From: Hyphomicrobiales bacterium | GTDB taxonomy: Bacteria; Pseudomonadota; Alphaproteobacteria; Rhizobiales; Beijerinckiaceae | NCBI GenBank assembly: GCA_027483895.1 | Contig: JAIXTP010000037.1 | Span: forward strand, 1-64,000 | Reading direction: 5' to 3' | DNA: 64,000 nt | Part shown: positions 1 to 7,127 of the stretch, one piece after another | Position numbering within the stretch: position 1 is the first letter of the stretch | Layout: each line of letters opens with the position of its first letter | Made by a program: the position numbers and the translations under genes | The notes under the pieces: generated by a model | The model's database searches: none | Told to the model about the DNA's origin: nothing | What the model saw: only the letters and a program-made list of their open reading frames with translations

Positions 1-354
1 ACGCGCGTCGAGGACGTCAACAAGCTCCTCAAGCTGCACCGCCAGATGGCGGACATGATGAAGATGATGGGGTCGGGCGCGAAGCGCGGACCCATGGCGG
101 GCCTCGCCAACATGTTCGGGCTGGGCGGCGGCATGCCGTCTCCGGCCGAGATCGAGGCGCTGCAGAAGCAGATGGCGCAGGGCGGCGGCGCGCCCGGCCT
201 GCCGCCCGGCGGCCTTCCTCCCTTCCCCGGCGGTGCGGGGGGCGTGCCCCCGATGCCGCCCGGCCTCGGCAAGCCCGGCCTTCCGGGTCTTCCGGGGCTC
301 GGCCCCAAGCTTCCCGGTCTCGGCGGGTTCAACCCGTTCGGAAAGAAGAAATGA
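1..354 (+). CDS. ffh: Signal recognition particle protein Ffh (3' end only)
   Basis: This is the C-terminal tail of the SRP GTPase that binds 4.5S RNA and signal peptides during co-translational targeting. The reading frame is open from base 1, so the gene starts outside the window. What is visible is the end of the methionine-rich M domain (QMADMMKMMG and the following GLANMFGLGGGMP), then a long Gly/Pro/Leu-rich tail ending in KKK, as is common in alphaproteobacterial Ffh. It lies 53 bp upstream of rpsP on the same strand, the usual ffh-rpsP order. The NG GTPase domain cannot be assessed. Confidence 0.93.
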   Translation, partial: TRVEDVNKLLKLHRQMADMMKMMGSGAKRGPMAGLANMFGLGGGMPSPAEIEALQKQMAQGGGAPGLPPGGLPPFPGGAGGVPPMPPGLGKPGLPGLPGLGPKLPGLGGFNPFGKKK

Positions 355-407
355 CGGGCTCCGCCCGTCTTCGCCCCTCACGACGAAAAGCCTGAAAGGA
401 ACGACCC

Positions 408-767
408 ATGTCCCTCAAGATCCGTCTCGCCCGCGGCGGCGCCAAGAAGCGTCCGCACTACTCGATCGTCGTCGCCGACAGCCGCTATCCCCGCGACGGC
501 CGCTTCATCGAGAAGCTCGGCACCTTCAACCCGATGCTGCCGAAGGACACCGCCGAGCGCGTGCAGTTCGACCTCGAAAAGGCCAAGGCCTGGCTCGCCA
601 AGGGCGCGCAGCCGACCGACCGCGTCGCCCGCTTCCTCGATGCGGCCGGCCTCCTGAAGCGCGATGCGCGCAACAACCCGCAGAAGGCCCAGCCGAAGAA
701 GAAGGCGCAGGAGCGCGCCGCCGCGGCGGCCGCCGCCGCTGCCGACGCCGCCGGCTCGGCCGAGTAA
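408..767 (+). CDS. rpsP: 30S ribosomal protein S16
   Basis: Component of the small ribosomal subunit, 119 aa. The N-terminus [18 protein letters not shown], followed by the IVVADSR and [12 protein letters not shown] segments, is the classic S16 signature. The C-terminal 40 residues are the Lys/Ala-rich low-complexity extension usual in alphaproteobacteria. An AAAGGAA ribosome binding site precedes the ATG. In most relatives rimM, trmD and rplS follow; here a strong terminator lies straight after the stop and the next gene is on the other strand, so the operon ends here. Confidence 0.98.
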   Translation: MSLKIRLARGGAKKRPHYSIVVADSRYPRDGRFIEKLGTFNPMLPKDTAERVQFDLEKAKAWLAKGAQPTDRVARFLDAAGLLKRDARNNPQKAQPKKKAQERAAAAAAAAADAAGSAE

Positions 768-790
768 ATTTCCGCTCTCGCGGACAAAGA

Positions 791-817
791 AAAAGCCCCG
801 CTTCGGCGGGGCTTTTT
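791..817 (+). terminator. Rho-independent terminator after rpsP
   Basis: A perfect stem, AGCCCCGC / GCGGGGCT with a UUCG-like loop, is flanked by an A-run before and a run of six T after, 24 bp downstream of the rpsP stop. The A-run also lets it work toward the tetR gene ending at 844 on the other strand. Confidence 0.92.
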
Positions 818-843
818 TCGTTCTGAGGCGGGGAAGAGGCCTC

Positions 844-1533
844 TCAGTCCTCTGTCGGCTCCGGCACGCGCGCATAGGCCGTGCGGACCTTCACCGAGGT
901 GCCGAAGACGCGCGAGATGCCTTCGAGGAACACGTCGACCGCATTGGCGATCACGCGCTCCTTCTCCTCCATCACCGGCGACTCGTAGATGTAGCGGCGC
1001 AGGCCGTAATAGAAGATGCCGCCCTGCAGCACCCAGGCGAGTTCCAGCTCGGCGGGGGCGGGGGGCTGGTCCGGCAGGCCGGCTTCGGCGCGGTATTCGG
1101 TGACGATGCGGGCGAGGATGCGGTCCTCGACGATGCCGACATACCATTTGTTGATCTCGACGCCCTTGAGCGCGGCGAAGAGATAGATGCGCAGCCATTC
1201 GCGATTGAAGATCGCGTCCGTATAGGCCTCGTAGAAGCGCTGCATCCGGTCGCGGATCGGCAGGGAGCGATCGGTCAGCAGAGCGTCCCATTCGGGGTTC
1301 CAGCGGTCGAGATAGACCGTGCGGTAGACCTCGCGGATCAGGTCGTCCTTGCTCGGGAAATAGCGGTAGAGCAGCGGCTGCGTGACGCCGAGCTTGCGCG
1401 CGAGTTCGCGGGTGCCGCCGTCGAACCCTTCTTCGGAAAAGAATTCGGCCGCCTTCCGGATGAAGTCGCTGCGCCGTTCGTCCGGCGAAAGCCGCCTCTG
1501 TTTGGGGCGGGACTTGAGGGCGGCTTTGGCCAT
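844..1533 (-). CDS. TetR/AcrR family transcriptional regulator
   Basis: A 229-aa repressor-type regulator. The helix-turn-helix lies around residues 22-66 (RELARKLGVTQPLLYRYFPSKDDL), and the rest is the variable ligand-binding domain. It is the last gene of a leftward operon, only 10 bp after the flavin reductase, so it is probably co-transcribed with the monooxygenase it would control. Two matching palindromes in the divergent promoter region at 3567-3580 and 3653-3666 are the natural candidates for its operators; this is inference. The ligand is unknown but is likely the pathway substrate or an intermediate. Confidence 0.93.
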   Translation of the reverse strand: MAKAALKSRPKQRRLSPDERRSDFIRKAAEFFSEEGFDGGTRELARKLGVTQPLLYRYFPSKDDLIREVYRTVYLDRWNPEWDALLTDRSLPIRDRMQRFYEAYTDAIFNREWLRIYLFAALKGVEINKWYVGIVEDRILARIVTEYRAEAGLPDQPPAPAELELAWVLQGGIFYYGLRRYIYESPVMEEKERVIANAVDVFLEGISRVFGTSVKVRTAYARVPEPTED

Positions 1534-1543
1534 GATCGCGAAT

Positions 1544-2077
1544 TCACGAGGCGGGATGAAACGAGCCGAAGGCTCCCCGCGAGAACAGCAGGGGTTCGTC
1601 GCGGTTATAGGCGTAGGCTTCCACCTCGCCGAGGAAGATGACGTGGTCGCCGCCGTAATAGCGGTAGGAGTTCCGGCATTCGAAGCTCGCGACGGTGCCC
1701 GCGAGCACCGGAGCCTCGCCGCGACCGGCCTTCCAGTCGACGCCCGCGAATTTGTCGTCCGCCGGGCGGGCGAACTTCATCGCGAGATCGGCCTGATCGC
1801 TGCCGAGAATGTTGACCGCGAAATGCGAGGCTTCCTGGAACACCGTGAGGCTCGGCGAGTGGACCACGAGGCTCCACAGCACCAGCGGCGGGTTGAGCGA
1901 GACCGAGGCGAAGGAATTGCAGGTCAGCCCGACGCGGCGGCCGTCGGGGCCCTTGGCCGTGATGATGGTGACGCCGGTCGCGAAGCTTCCGAGCGCGTTG
2001 CGGAAATCGCGCGGATCGAAGGCCGCTTCGGCGGCGCCGGGGACCGGGGGAGTCTGCGTGGGGGCGGCGTTCGTCAT
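1544..2077 (-). CDS. Flavin reductase of a two-component monooxygenase
   Basis: A 177-aa member of the flavin reductase-like (HpaC/HsaB-type) FMN-binding split-barrel family. It would use NAD(P)H to make reduced flavin for a partner oxygenase. Visible family features are FRNALGSFATGVTIIT near residues 25-41, GLTCNSFASVSLNPPLVLW (FMN-binding region) near 50-68, and FAVNIL. It sits 12 bp downstream of the monooxygenase gene and 10 bp upstream of tetR, so the pair forms a functional unit. The N-terminal 20 residues are low complexity. Confidence 0.93.
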   Translation of the reverse strand: MTNAAPTQTPPVPGAAEAAFDPRDFRNALGSFATGVTIITAKGPDGRRVGLTCNSFASVSLNPPLVLWSLVVHSPSLTVFQEASHFAVNILGSDQADLAMKFARPADDKFAGVDWKAGRGEAPVLAGTVASFECRNSYRYYGGDHVIFLGEVEAYAYNRDEPLLFSRGAFGSFHPAS

Positions 2078-2089
2078 GACGGCACTCGC

Positions 2090-3313
2090 TTACAACGTGA
2101 CGTTCTCGGAAGGAAAGCCCAAAGCGGCCCTTCCGTAATCGGCGCCCGCAGCATCGAAGCTGAAGGCGATGTGGGCATTGACGGCATGCGCGTCGCGGAA
2201 TCGGCGCTGCATGGCGTTGCGCATGAAGAGGCCGCCTGCGCCCGAGGCGCCGAAGAGCAGCGTCACCGCCTCGGTGCACAGATTGACGGTGAAGGCGCCG
2301 TCGCGCCGCAGGCGGGCGCGCTCCAGAAGGTCCGGCACGCGGCCTGCGACGGCATCGTCCATCGCGTCGATGCAGTTGCGCCGCATGACGGTGCGGGCCG
2401 CGTCGATCTGCGCGCCCGCGGTCGCGATGCGGATCTGAGTGGATTGGAACTCGCCTAGCTTGGCGCGGGTATAGGTCGAGGAGCGTTTCTTGGAGCCCGC
2501 CACGTAATCCTCGAGGCAGCTCTGCGCATTGCCGAGCGCCACGCCGGACAGCACGTAGGGAAAGAGGGCGAAGACCGGAAGGCGGTAGAGCGGGCCGGAA
2601 TTGACGACGCTGCCCGGCGTCGGCCCGCCCGCGACGTCGCGGATCGAAAGCGTCATGTGCTCGGGAACGAAGAGATCCTCGATCTCCACGTCGTGCGAGC
2701 CCGTGCCGCGCAGACCCGCGGAGTCCCATGTCTCGATGATGCGGTAGTCGCGCCGGTGCACGAGGAAGATGCGATAATCGGGTGCGTCCGCCTCGTCTTC
2801 CGAGACGACGATGCCCGCCAGCATGTTCCAATCGCTCGGCTCGACTCCGGAGGAGAAGGGCCAGCGCCCCGAGATCACGTAACCGCCCTTGCCGCGCACG
2901 GCGCGGCCGGCCGGGAACACGAAGGAGGAGGCGATCAGCGTGTCCGGATTGTCGCCCCATATCGCGTCCTGCGCGCGGGGATCGAACATGCCGAGCATCC
3001 AGTGATGGCTCGCGAGATTGGCGACGTTCCAGGCGACCGAAGCGTCGGCGCGGGCGAGGAGATCCGCGACGTCCACGATGGTCACGAAATCGAATTCGGC
3101 CCCGCCGACGCGGCGCGGTTGGAGAAAACGGAAGAGGCCCGCGTCGTGAAGGTCCTTCTCGGTCTCGGGCGGGATGCGGCCGAGCCGCTCCGTCGCGGAC
3201 GCGCGATCGCGCAGCGTGCCGGCCAGACTCCGGGCGCGGTCGAGCATTTCCTCACGGTCCTTCGCCACGCTCGCCCTCGGCCTCGGTTCGAAACGGAACA
3301 CCTCCGCGGACAT
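2090..3313 (-). CDS. Flavin-dependent monooxygenase, acyl-CoA dehydrogenase fold
   Basis: A 407-aa oxygenase of the group D (HsaA/HpaB-like) flavoprotein monooxygenases, which take reduced flavin from a separate reductase. Family features are ETEKDLHDAGLFRFLQPRRVGG near the N-terminus, a Ser/Trp-containing flavin region (VISGRWPFSSGVEPSDW), TWDSAGLRGTGSHDVE, and a C-terminal helical bundle with FGASGAGGLF. It lacks the catalytic glutamate context of true acyl-CoA dehydrogenases. I placed the start at 3313, where MSAEVFRF follows a purine-rich GGGGAGAGGACG; the frame stays open upstream but has no homologous character. The flavin reductase follows directly. The substrate is unknown, probably an aromatic or heterocyclic ring. 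Confidence 0.88.
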   Translation of the reverse strand: MSAEVFRFEPRPRASVAKDREEMLDRARSLAGTLRDRASATERLGRIPPETEKDLHDAGLFRFLQPRRVGGAEFDFVTIVDVADLLARADASVAWNVANLASHHWMLGMFDPRAQDAIWGDNPDTLIASSFVFPAGRAVRGKGGYVISGRWPFSSGVEPSDWNMLAGIVVSEDEADAPDYRIFLVHRRDYRIIETWDSAGLRGTGSHDVEIEDLFVPEHMTLSIRDVAGGPTPGSVVNSGPLYRLPVFALFPYVLSGVALGNAQSCLEDYVAGSKKRSSTYTRAKLGEFQSTQIRIATAGAQIDAARTVMRRNCIDAMDDAVAGRVPDLLERARLRRDGAFTVNLCTEAVTLLFGASGAGGLFMRNAMQRRFRDAHAVNAHIAFSFDAAGADYGRAALGFPSENVTL

Positions 3314-3333
3314 CGTCCTCTCCCCGATGTCCT

Positions 3334-3549
3334 TCAAGCGCCGGAGCGCAGGATCTTTTCGATGTCGGGGCGACGCGACGTCCGCCGGTCCCGTCCGGTC
3401 GCGCCCATGCGGCGCTGCACTGCTGCCGCATCGGCGGCCTCGTAGCCGACCGCCTCGGCCTCGGAGCGCGATGCCGCGACGGCGGAGGAAGACACGCCCG
3501 GGCGGGGCGACCCGAAGAGGCCGAGCGGTCGAAAACCGAAGATCCGCAT
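3334..3549 (-). CDS. Uncharacterised 71-aa protein leading the monooxygenase operon
   Basis: I do not recognise this protein. It starts MRIFGFRPLGLFG, has an Ala/Ser-rich middle (AVAASRSEAEAVGYEAADAAA) and a basic C-terminal part (RDRRTSRRPDIEKILRSG). It begins about 20-25 nt below the predicted transcription start and ends 20 bp before the monooxygenase start. It therefore fills what would otherwise be an unexplained leader of about 260 nt and fits as the first gene of the operon. The ribosome binding site is weak. It could be a regulatory leader peptide, a small accessory protein or a chance frame. Confidence 0.45.
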   Translation of the reverse strand: MRIFGFRPLGLFGSPRPGVSSSAVAASRSEAEAVGYEAADAAAVQRRMGATGRDRRTSRRPDIEKILRSGA

Positions 3550-3566
3550 GGCGGCACCCCGAAAGA

Positions 3567-3580
3567 TTATCGTGCGATAA
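3567..3580. promoter_or_regulatory. Palindromic operator candidate 1 (TTATCGTGCGATAA)
   Basis: A 14-bp inverted repeat with perfect 6-bp arms around a TG centre. It overlaps the end of the leftward -10 box and the start-site region. It matches the second site at 3653-3666 at 10 of 14 positions (shared TTWTCRTRYGATAA), with centres 86 bp apart. It is most simply a binding site for the TetR protein encoded at the end of the operon. Confidence 0.6.
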
Positions 3581-3607
3581 ATTAATCCTGCGGAGGGCGG
3601 CCGGCAA
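3579..3607 (-). promoter_or_regulatory. Predicted promoter of the monooxygenase operon
   Basis: Read on the minus strand: TTGCCG (3602-3607), a 17-bp spacer, then TAATTT (3579-3584). The -35 match is fair and the -10 weak, but it lies in the only AT-rich patch here and touches the first palindromic operator. Confidence 0.4.
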
Positions 3608-3631
3608 GCCCGCTCCGGAGGCACCGGACGA

Positions 3632-3660
3632 TTGACATCCCGCCCTTCTTATTTTTCATA
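3632..3660 (+). promoter_or_regulatory. Predicted promoter of the cyclase-GST operon
   Basis: A consensus -35 TTGACA (3632-3637), a 17-bp spacer, then TTCATA (3655-3660), 50 bp before the cyclase start codon. The -10 lies inside the second palindrome, giving direct promoter occlusion when that site is bound. Confidence 0.6.
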
Positions 3661-3666
3661 TGATAA
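3653..3666. promoter_or_regulatory. Palindromic operator candidate 2 (TTTTCATATGATAA)
   Basis: The core of a longer near-palindrome at 3649-3670 (arms TTATTTTTCAT / ATGATAAATAA, two mismatches). It shares the TTWTCRTRYGATAA pattern with the site at 3567-3580 and covers the -10 box of the rightward promoter. Confidence 0.6.
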
Positions 3667-3672
3667 ATAAGC

Positions 3673-3686
3673 TGCACCCCCGTGCA
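3673..3686. promoter_or_regulatory. LacI-like half-site pair in the cyclase leader
   Basis: TGCAC and GTGCA separated by 4 bp, 12 bp below the -10 box of the cyclase promoter. Half-sites and spacing equal those of the perfect palindrome TGCACACGTGTGCA at 8478-8491, but the central CG is replaced by CCCC. It may be a weaker site for the LacI protein at 5288-6361; chance is not excluded. Confidence 0.35.
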
Positions 3687-3709
3687 GAGCGTCAAGAAAA
3701 GAGGAAGGC

Positions 3710-4669
3710 ATGGCGAGGAAGCCCGTCAATCGAGAGGCCATCTACGAGGCCGCGCAGAAGCTGTCCAACTGGGGCCGTTGGGGCGCCGACGACCAGCTCG
3801 GGACGCTGAACCACATTTCTCCGCAGGACATCGTCGACGCCGGCAAGCTCATCAAGAAGGGCAAGGTCTTCGCGCTCGGCCTGTCGCTGAAGGAGCCGAT
3901 CCAGTCCGGCCTGTTCGGCGGTCGCTGGAATCCGATCCATACGATGCTGGCCACCGGCACCGATGCCGCGGCGGGCAATCAGGATACGCCGTTCCCGTAT
4001 CTCCGTTACGCGGACGACGCGATCAACATGCCGTGCCAGGCCTCCACGCAGTGGGACGCGCTCTGCCACATCTTCCTCGACGACAAGATGTACAACGGCT
4101 TCGACGCGCGCCTCGTGGACTCGCGCGGTGCCAAGAAGCTCGGCATCGAGAACTACCGCGACAAGATGGTCGGTCGCGGCGTGCTGCTCGACATCGCGCG
4201 CTGGAAGGGCGTCGACTCGCTCGACGACGGCTATGCGATCTCGAACGAGGATCTCGACGCCTGCGCCGCCGCGCAGAACGTGAAGATCAAGAAGGGCGAT
4301 TTCGTCATCGTCCGCACCGGCCATCAGGAACGCTGCCTGAAGAAGGGCGACTGGAGCGGTTACGGCGGCGGCGCGGCCCCCGGCGTGGCCTTCGAGACCT
4401 GCTACTGGCTGCACGAGAAGGAAGTGGCGGGCATCTGCACCGACACCTGGGGCTGCGAGGTCCGTCCGAACGAGACCAAGGACGCCAACCAGCCGTGGCA
4501 CTGGGTCGTCATCCCGGCCATGGGCATCGCCATGGGCGAGATCTTCTATCTGAAGGAACTCGCCGAGGACTGCGCGCAGGACAAGGTCTACGAGTTCTTC
4601 TTCTCCGCGCCTCCGCTGCATCTGCCCGGCGGCGCCGGCTCGCCGATCAATCCGCAGGCCGTGAAGTAA
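3710..4669 (+). CDS. Cyclase family protein (putative metal-dependent hydrolase)
   Basis: A 319-aa member of the cyclase/kynurenine-formamidase superfamily (PF04199), which includes KynB and isatin hydrolase. These enzymes use a divalent metal to hydrolyse amides, lactams or lactones. The family metal motif appears as STQWDALCH (residues 102-110, Asp106 and His110) in place of the HGTHxDxxxH of KynB, as in the long-chain branch of the family. Other markers are WGRWGADDQLGTLNHI at the N-terminus, DFVIVRTGHQERC and GICTDTWGCEVRPNE. It is co-transcribed with the GST 10 bp downstream and divergent from the monooxygenase. A ring-opening step after oxygenation is plausible but not proven. Confidence 0.88.
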   Translation: MARKPVNREAIYEAAQKLSNWGRWGADDQLGTLNHISPQDIVDAGKLIKKGKVFALGLSLKEPIQSGLFGGRWNPIHTMLATGTDAAAGNQDTPFPYLRYADDAINMPCQASTQWDALCHIFLDDKMYNGFDARLVDSRGAKKLGIENYRDKMVGRGVLLDIARWKGVDSLDDGYAISNEDLDACAAAQNVKIKKGDFVIVRTGHQERCLKKGDWSGYGGGAAPGVAFETCYWLHEKEVAGICTDTWGCEVRPNETKDANQPWHWVVIPAMGIAMGEIFYLKELAEDCAQDKVYEFFFSAPPLHLPGGAGSPINPQAVK

Positions 4670-4679
4670 GGAGCGCATC

Positions 4680-5315
4680 ATGCGTCTGTGGGGCCGCGCG
4701 ACCTCGGTCAACGTTCAGAAGGCTCTCTGGGCTCTGGAGGAGCTCGGGCTCGCTTACGAGCGGATCGATGCCGGCGGCGCCTATGGAGGCACAGATACGC
4801 CGGAATACCGCAGCATGAACCCGAACCGCCTGGTGCCCACGCTCCAGGACGGCGGGCTCGTGCTGTGGGAGTCCAACGCCATCGTGCGCTATCTCGCCGA
4901 CGCCTACGGACGCGGCCGGCTGCGGCCGGACGATCCGAAGGCGGCGGCGATCGCCGATCAGTGGATGGACTGGCAGCAGACCACGCTGGCGGGCTGCATG
5001 AACCCGCTGTTCTGGGAAATGGTGCGCAAACCCCCTTCCCAGCGCAGCCCGGAACGCGGCAAGGAACTGCTGGAGCAGTGCTGCAAGCAGCTCGGCGTGC
5101 TCGACGCGCTGCTCGCCGATCGTGAATGGATCGCGGGCGACGCCTTCTCGATGGGCGACATCCCCGCCGGATCGATGCTCTGGCGTTGGTACACGATGGA
5201 CATCGAACGCCCCGATCTGCCGCATCTCGCCCGCTGGTACGCGCGCCTTTCCGCCCGCCCCGCCTACAAGGCGGCGGTGATGACGAGCTACGAGGCGCTG
5301 CGCGGCAAGGACTGA
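4680..5315 (+). CDS. Glutathione S-transferase family protein
   Basis: A 211-aa soluble GST. The N-terminal thioredoxin-like domain begins MRLWGRATSVNVQKALWALEELGL. It carries NRLVPTLQDGGLVLWESNAIVRYLA around residues 48-72, the glutathione-binding region with the conserved Pro and Glu-Ser. An all-helical C-terminal domain includes AGDAFSMGDIPAGSMLWRW. It is the second gene of the cyclase operon. Its last 28 bp overlap the end of the convergent lacI gene. It may handle electrophilic intermediates from the oxygenase pathway. Confidence 0.92.
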   Translation: MRLWGRATSVNVQKALWALEELGLAYERIDAGGAYGGTDTPEYRSMNPNRLVPTLQDGGLVLWESNAIVRYLADAYGRGRLRPDDPKAAAIADQWMDWQQTTLAGCMNPLFWEMVRKPPSQRSPERGKELLEQCCKQLGVLDALLADREWIAGDAFSMGDIPAGSMLWRWYTMDIERPDLPHLARWYARLSARPAYKAAVMTSYEALRGKD

Positions 5316-6361
5316 GGCCGCCAGATCTCGCGCCCTCCCACCGCCGTGACGCCCTCGACGGGCCGGCGGGCGCTGCCCCTCACCACGAGTTCTCCGGGGA
5401 TCCGGACGGTCCGCTCCGGCGCGCCTTCGCCCGCGATCCGCGCCATGAGCGTCTCGACGGCGGCGCTCACCATCGCTTCGACGGGCTGTTCCACCGTGGT
5501 CAGGGCATAGCTCGGCCAAGAGGCGGGGCCGACATCGTCGTAACCGACGATCGACACGTCGTCCGGCACGCGCAGGCCCAGTTCGACCCGGGCCGCGTCC
5601 ATCGCGGCGATGGCCATATGGTCGTTGGCGCAGAAGATCGCGTCCGGCCGGTCGGGCCGGGTGAGGAGCCGGAGCGTCGCGTCGCGGGCGCCCTGCTGCG
5701 TATAGCCGCCGTCCTCGCGCAGCAGCGTGTCGATCCCCGCTTCGGCGAGCCGCTCCCTGAACGCCGTTTCGCGGTCCTGATTGGTCGAGGACGAGGCGAT
5801 GCCCGCGACATAGCCGAAGCGGCGATGGCCCGCGGCGAGCAGGAACTCCGCGACGGCCCTCGCGCCCGTGCGGTTGTCGGCGACCACGCTGGAGACGTCC
5901 GCGCTGTCCGTCGTTCGGTTGACGAGAACCACGGGAACGCCCGCCGCGCGGCATTCGTCGGCGAGCGCCGAGGAAAGGAGCGTCGAGGCGAGGATCATGC
6001 CGTCGACGCGGTAGCCGAGGATCTCGGCGAAAAGCGCGTCGGACGGGCCTTCCGGCGCGCCGGTGAACAGAAGCAGCCGGTAGCCGAGGTCTTGAAGGTC
6101 CCGCGCCAGCCGGTCGAGCAGCGCGGGGTAGAACTGGTTTTCCATATAGCCGATGACGACCGCGATCATCCGCGACCGGCCGGCGATCAGGGACCGGGCG
6201 ATGGCGTTCGGCCGGTAGCCGAGCGCTTTTGCGGCCTTCATCACCCTGTCGCGCGTCTCCGGCGCGATGCTCGCGCCGGGGGTGAAGCAACGCGAGACGG
6301 CCGAGCGGGAAACGCCCGCCCGGCGCGCGACTTCGACCGAGGTGACGATCCGGCCCGCCAC
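5288..6361 (-). CDS. LacI family transcriptional regulator
   Basis: A 357-aa repressor. The N-terminal LacI helix-turn-helix is at residues 5-30 (IVTSVEVARRAGVSRSAVSRCF), followed by the hinge (GYRPNAIARSL) and a periplasmic-binding-like effector domain. The start is a GTG, one base beyond the SDR stop codon, so it is the third gene of a leftward operon with the SDR and the histidinol-dehydrogenase-like enzyme. The perfect central-CG palindrome at 8478-8491 in that operon's promoter is the likely autoregulatory operator. The effector is unknown; LacI proteins usually sense sugars or polyols. Confidence 0.95.
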   Translation of the reverse strand: MAGRIVTSVEVARRAGVSRSAVSRCFTPGASIAPETRDRVMKAAKALGYRPNAIARSLIAGRSRMIAVVIGYMENQFYPALLDRLARDLQDLGYRLLLFTGAPEGPSDALFAEILGYRVDGMILASTLLSSALADECRAAGVPVVLVNRTTDSADVSSVVADNRTGARAVAEFLLAAGHRRFGYVAGIASSSTNQDRETAFRERLAEAGIDTLLREDGGYTQQGARDATLRLLTRPDRPDAIFCANDHMAIAAMDAARVELGLRVPDDVSIVGYDDVGPASWPSYALTTVEQPVEAMVSAAVETLMARIAGEGAPERTVRIPGELVVRGSARRPVEGVTAVGGREIWRPQSLPRSAS

Positions 6362-6362
6362 C

Positions 6363-7127
6363 TCAGTCCGCGGTCCAGCCGCCGTCGACGAGCAGCGAGG
6401 CGCCCGTGACGAGGCTCGACGCGTCGGAGGCGAGGAACAGGATCGGGCCCATCAGGTCCTCGATCTCGCCCAGACGGCCGAGCTTGATCTTCGACACGAC
6501 GGAGTCCCTGAAGGCGGGGTCCTCGAAGAAGGGCCGCGTCATCTCGGTGAGGATGAAGGTGGGGCAGACGCTGTTGACGCGGATGCCCTGCGGGCCGAGT
6601 TCGACCGCGAGCGACTTGGTCAGGCCCTCGATCGCATGTTTCGAGGTGCAATAGACCGTGCGCCGCGGACCGCCGACATGCCCCATCTGCGACGAGATGT
6701 GGATGATCGAGCCCTTGATGCCCGCCGCCAGCATGCCCTTCACGACCGCGCGATCGACGAAATAGGCCGAGCGCACGTTGAGATCGACCACCGCGTCGAA
6801 ATCCTCGACGGAGATCTCCGTCATCGGCTTCGGGCGGTTGGTGCCGGCATTGTTGACGAGGACATGGAAGGGGCCGGCCGCTTCGATCGCGGCGTCGAGA
6901 CCCTCCAGATCCATGACGTCGAGCTTGAGGGCCGAGGCGGACCAGCCCTTCGCCCGGATCGCTGCCGCTGCGGCCTCGATCTCGCTTTCCGTGCGGGCGG
7001 CGAGCACCACATGGGCGCCCGCCTCGGCGAGCGCGACCGCGGCGGCGAGGCCGATGCCCCGCCCCGCGCCCGTCACGAGAGCCTTCCGCCCGTCGAGGCG
7101 GAAGGAAGGGGTCTTCGGCAGGTTCAT
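6363..7127 (-). CDS. SDR family NAD(P)-dependent oxidoreductase
   Basis: A 254-aa classical short-chain dehydrogenase. It has the Rossmann motif TGAGRGIG at residues 19-26, the NNAG motif near 92-95, an active-site Ser around 145, and YxxxK with Tyr159 and Lys163. The C-terminus [10 protein letters not shown] is typical. I chose the start MNLPKTPSF at 7127, which overlaps the upstream stop codon by four bases (ATGA) and so is translationally coupled to the histidinol-dehydrogenase-like gene. It likely oxidises a secondary alcohol of the same substrate or its enantiomer. Confidence 0.93.
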   Translation of the reverse strand: MNLPKTPSFRLDGRKALVTGAGRGIGLAAAVALAEAGAHVVLAARTESEIEAAAAAIRAKGWSASALKLDVMDLEGLDAAIEAAGPFHVLVNNAGTNRPKPMTEISVEDFDAVVDLNVRSAYFVDRAVVKGMLAAGIKGSIIHISSQMGHVGGPRRTVYCTSKHAIEGLTKSLAVELGPQGIRVNSVCPTFILTEMTRPFFEDPAFRDSVVSKIKLGRLGEIEDLMGPILFLASDASSLVTGASLLVDGGWTAD

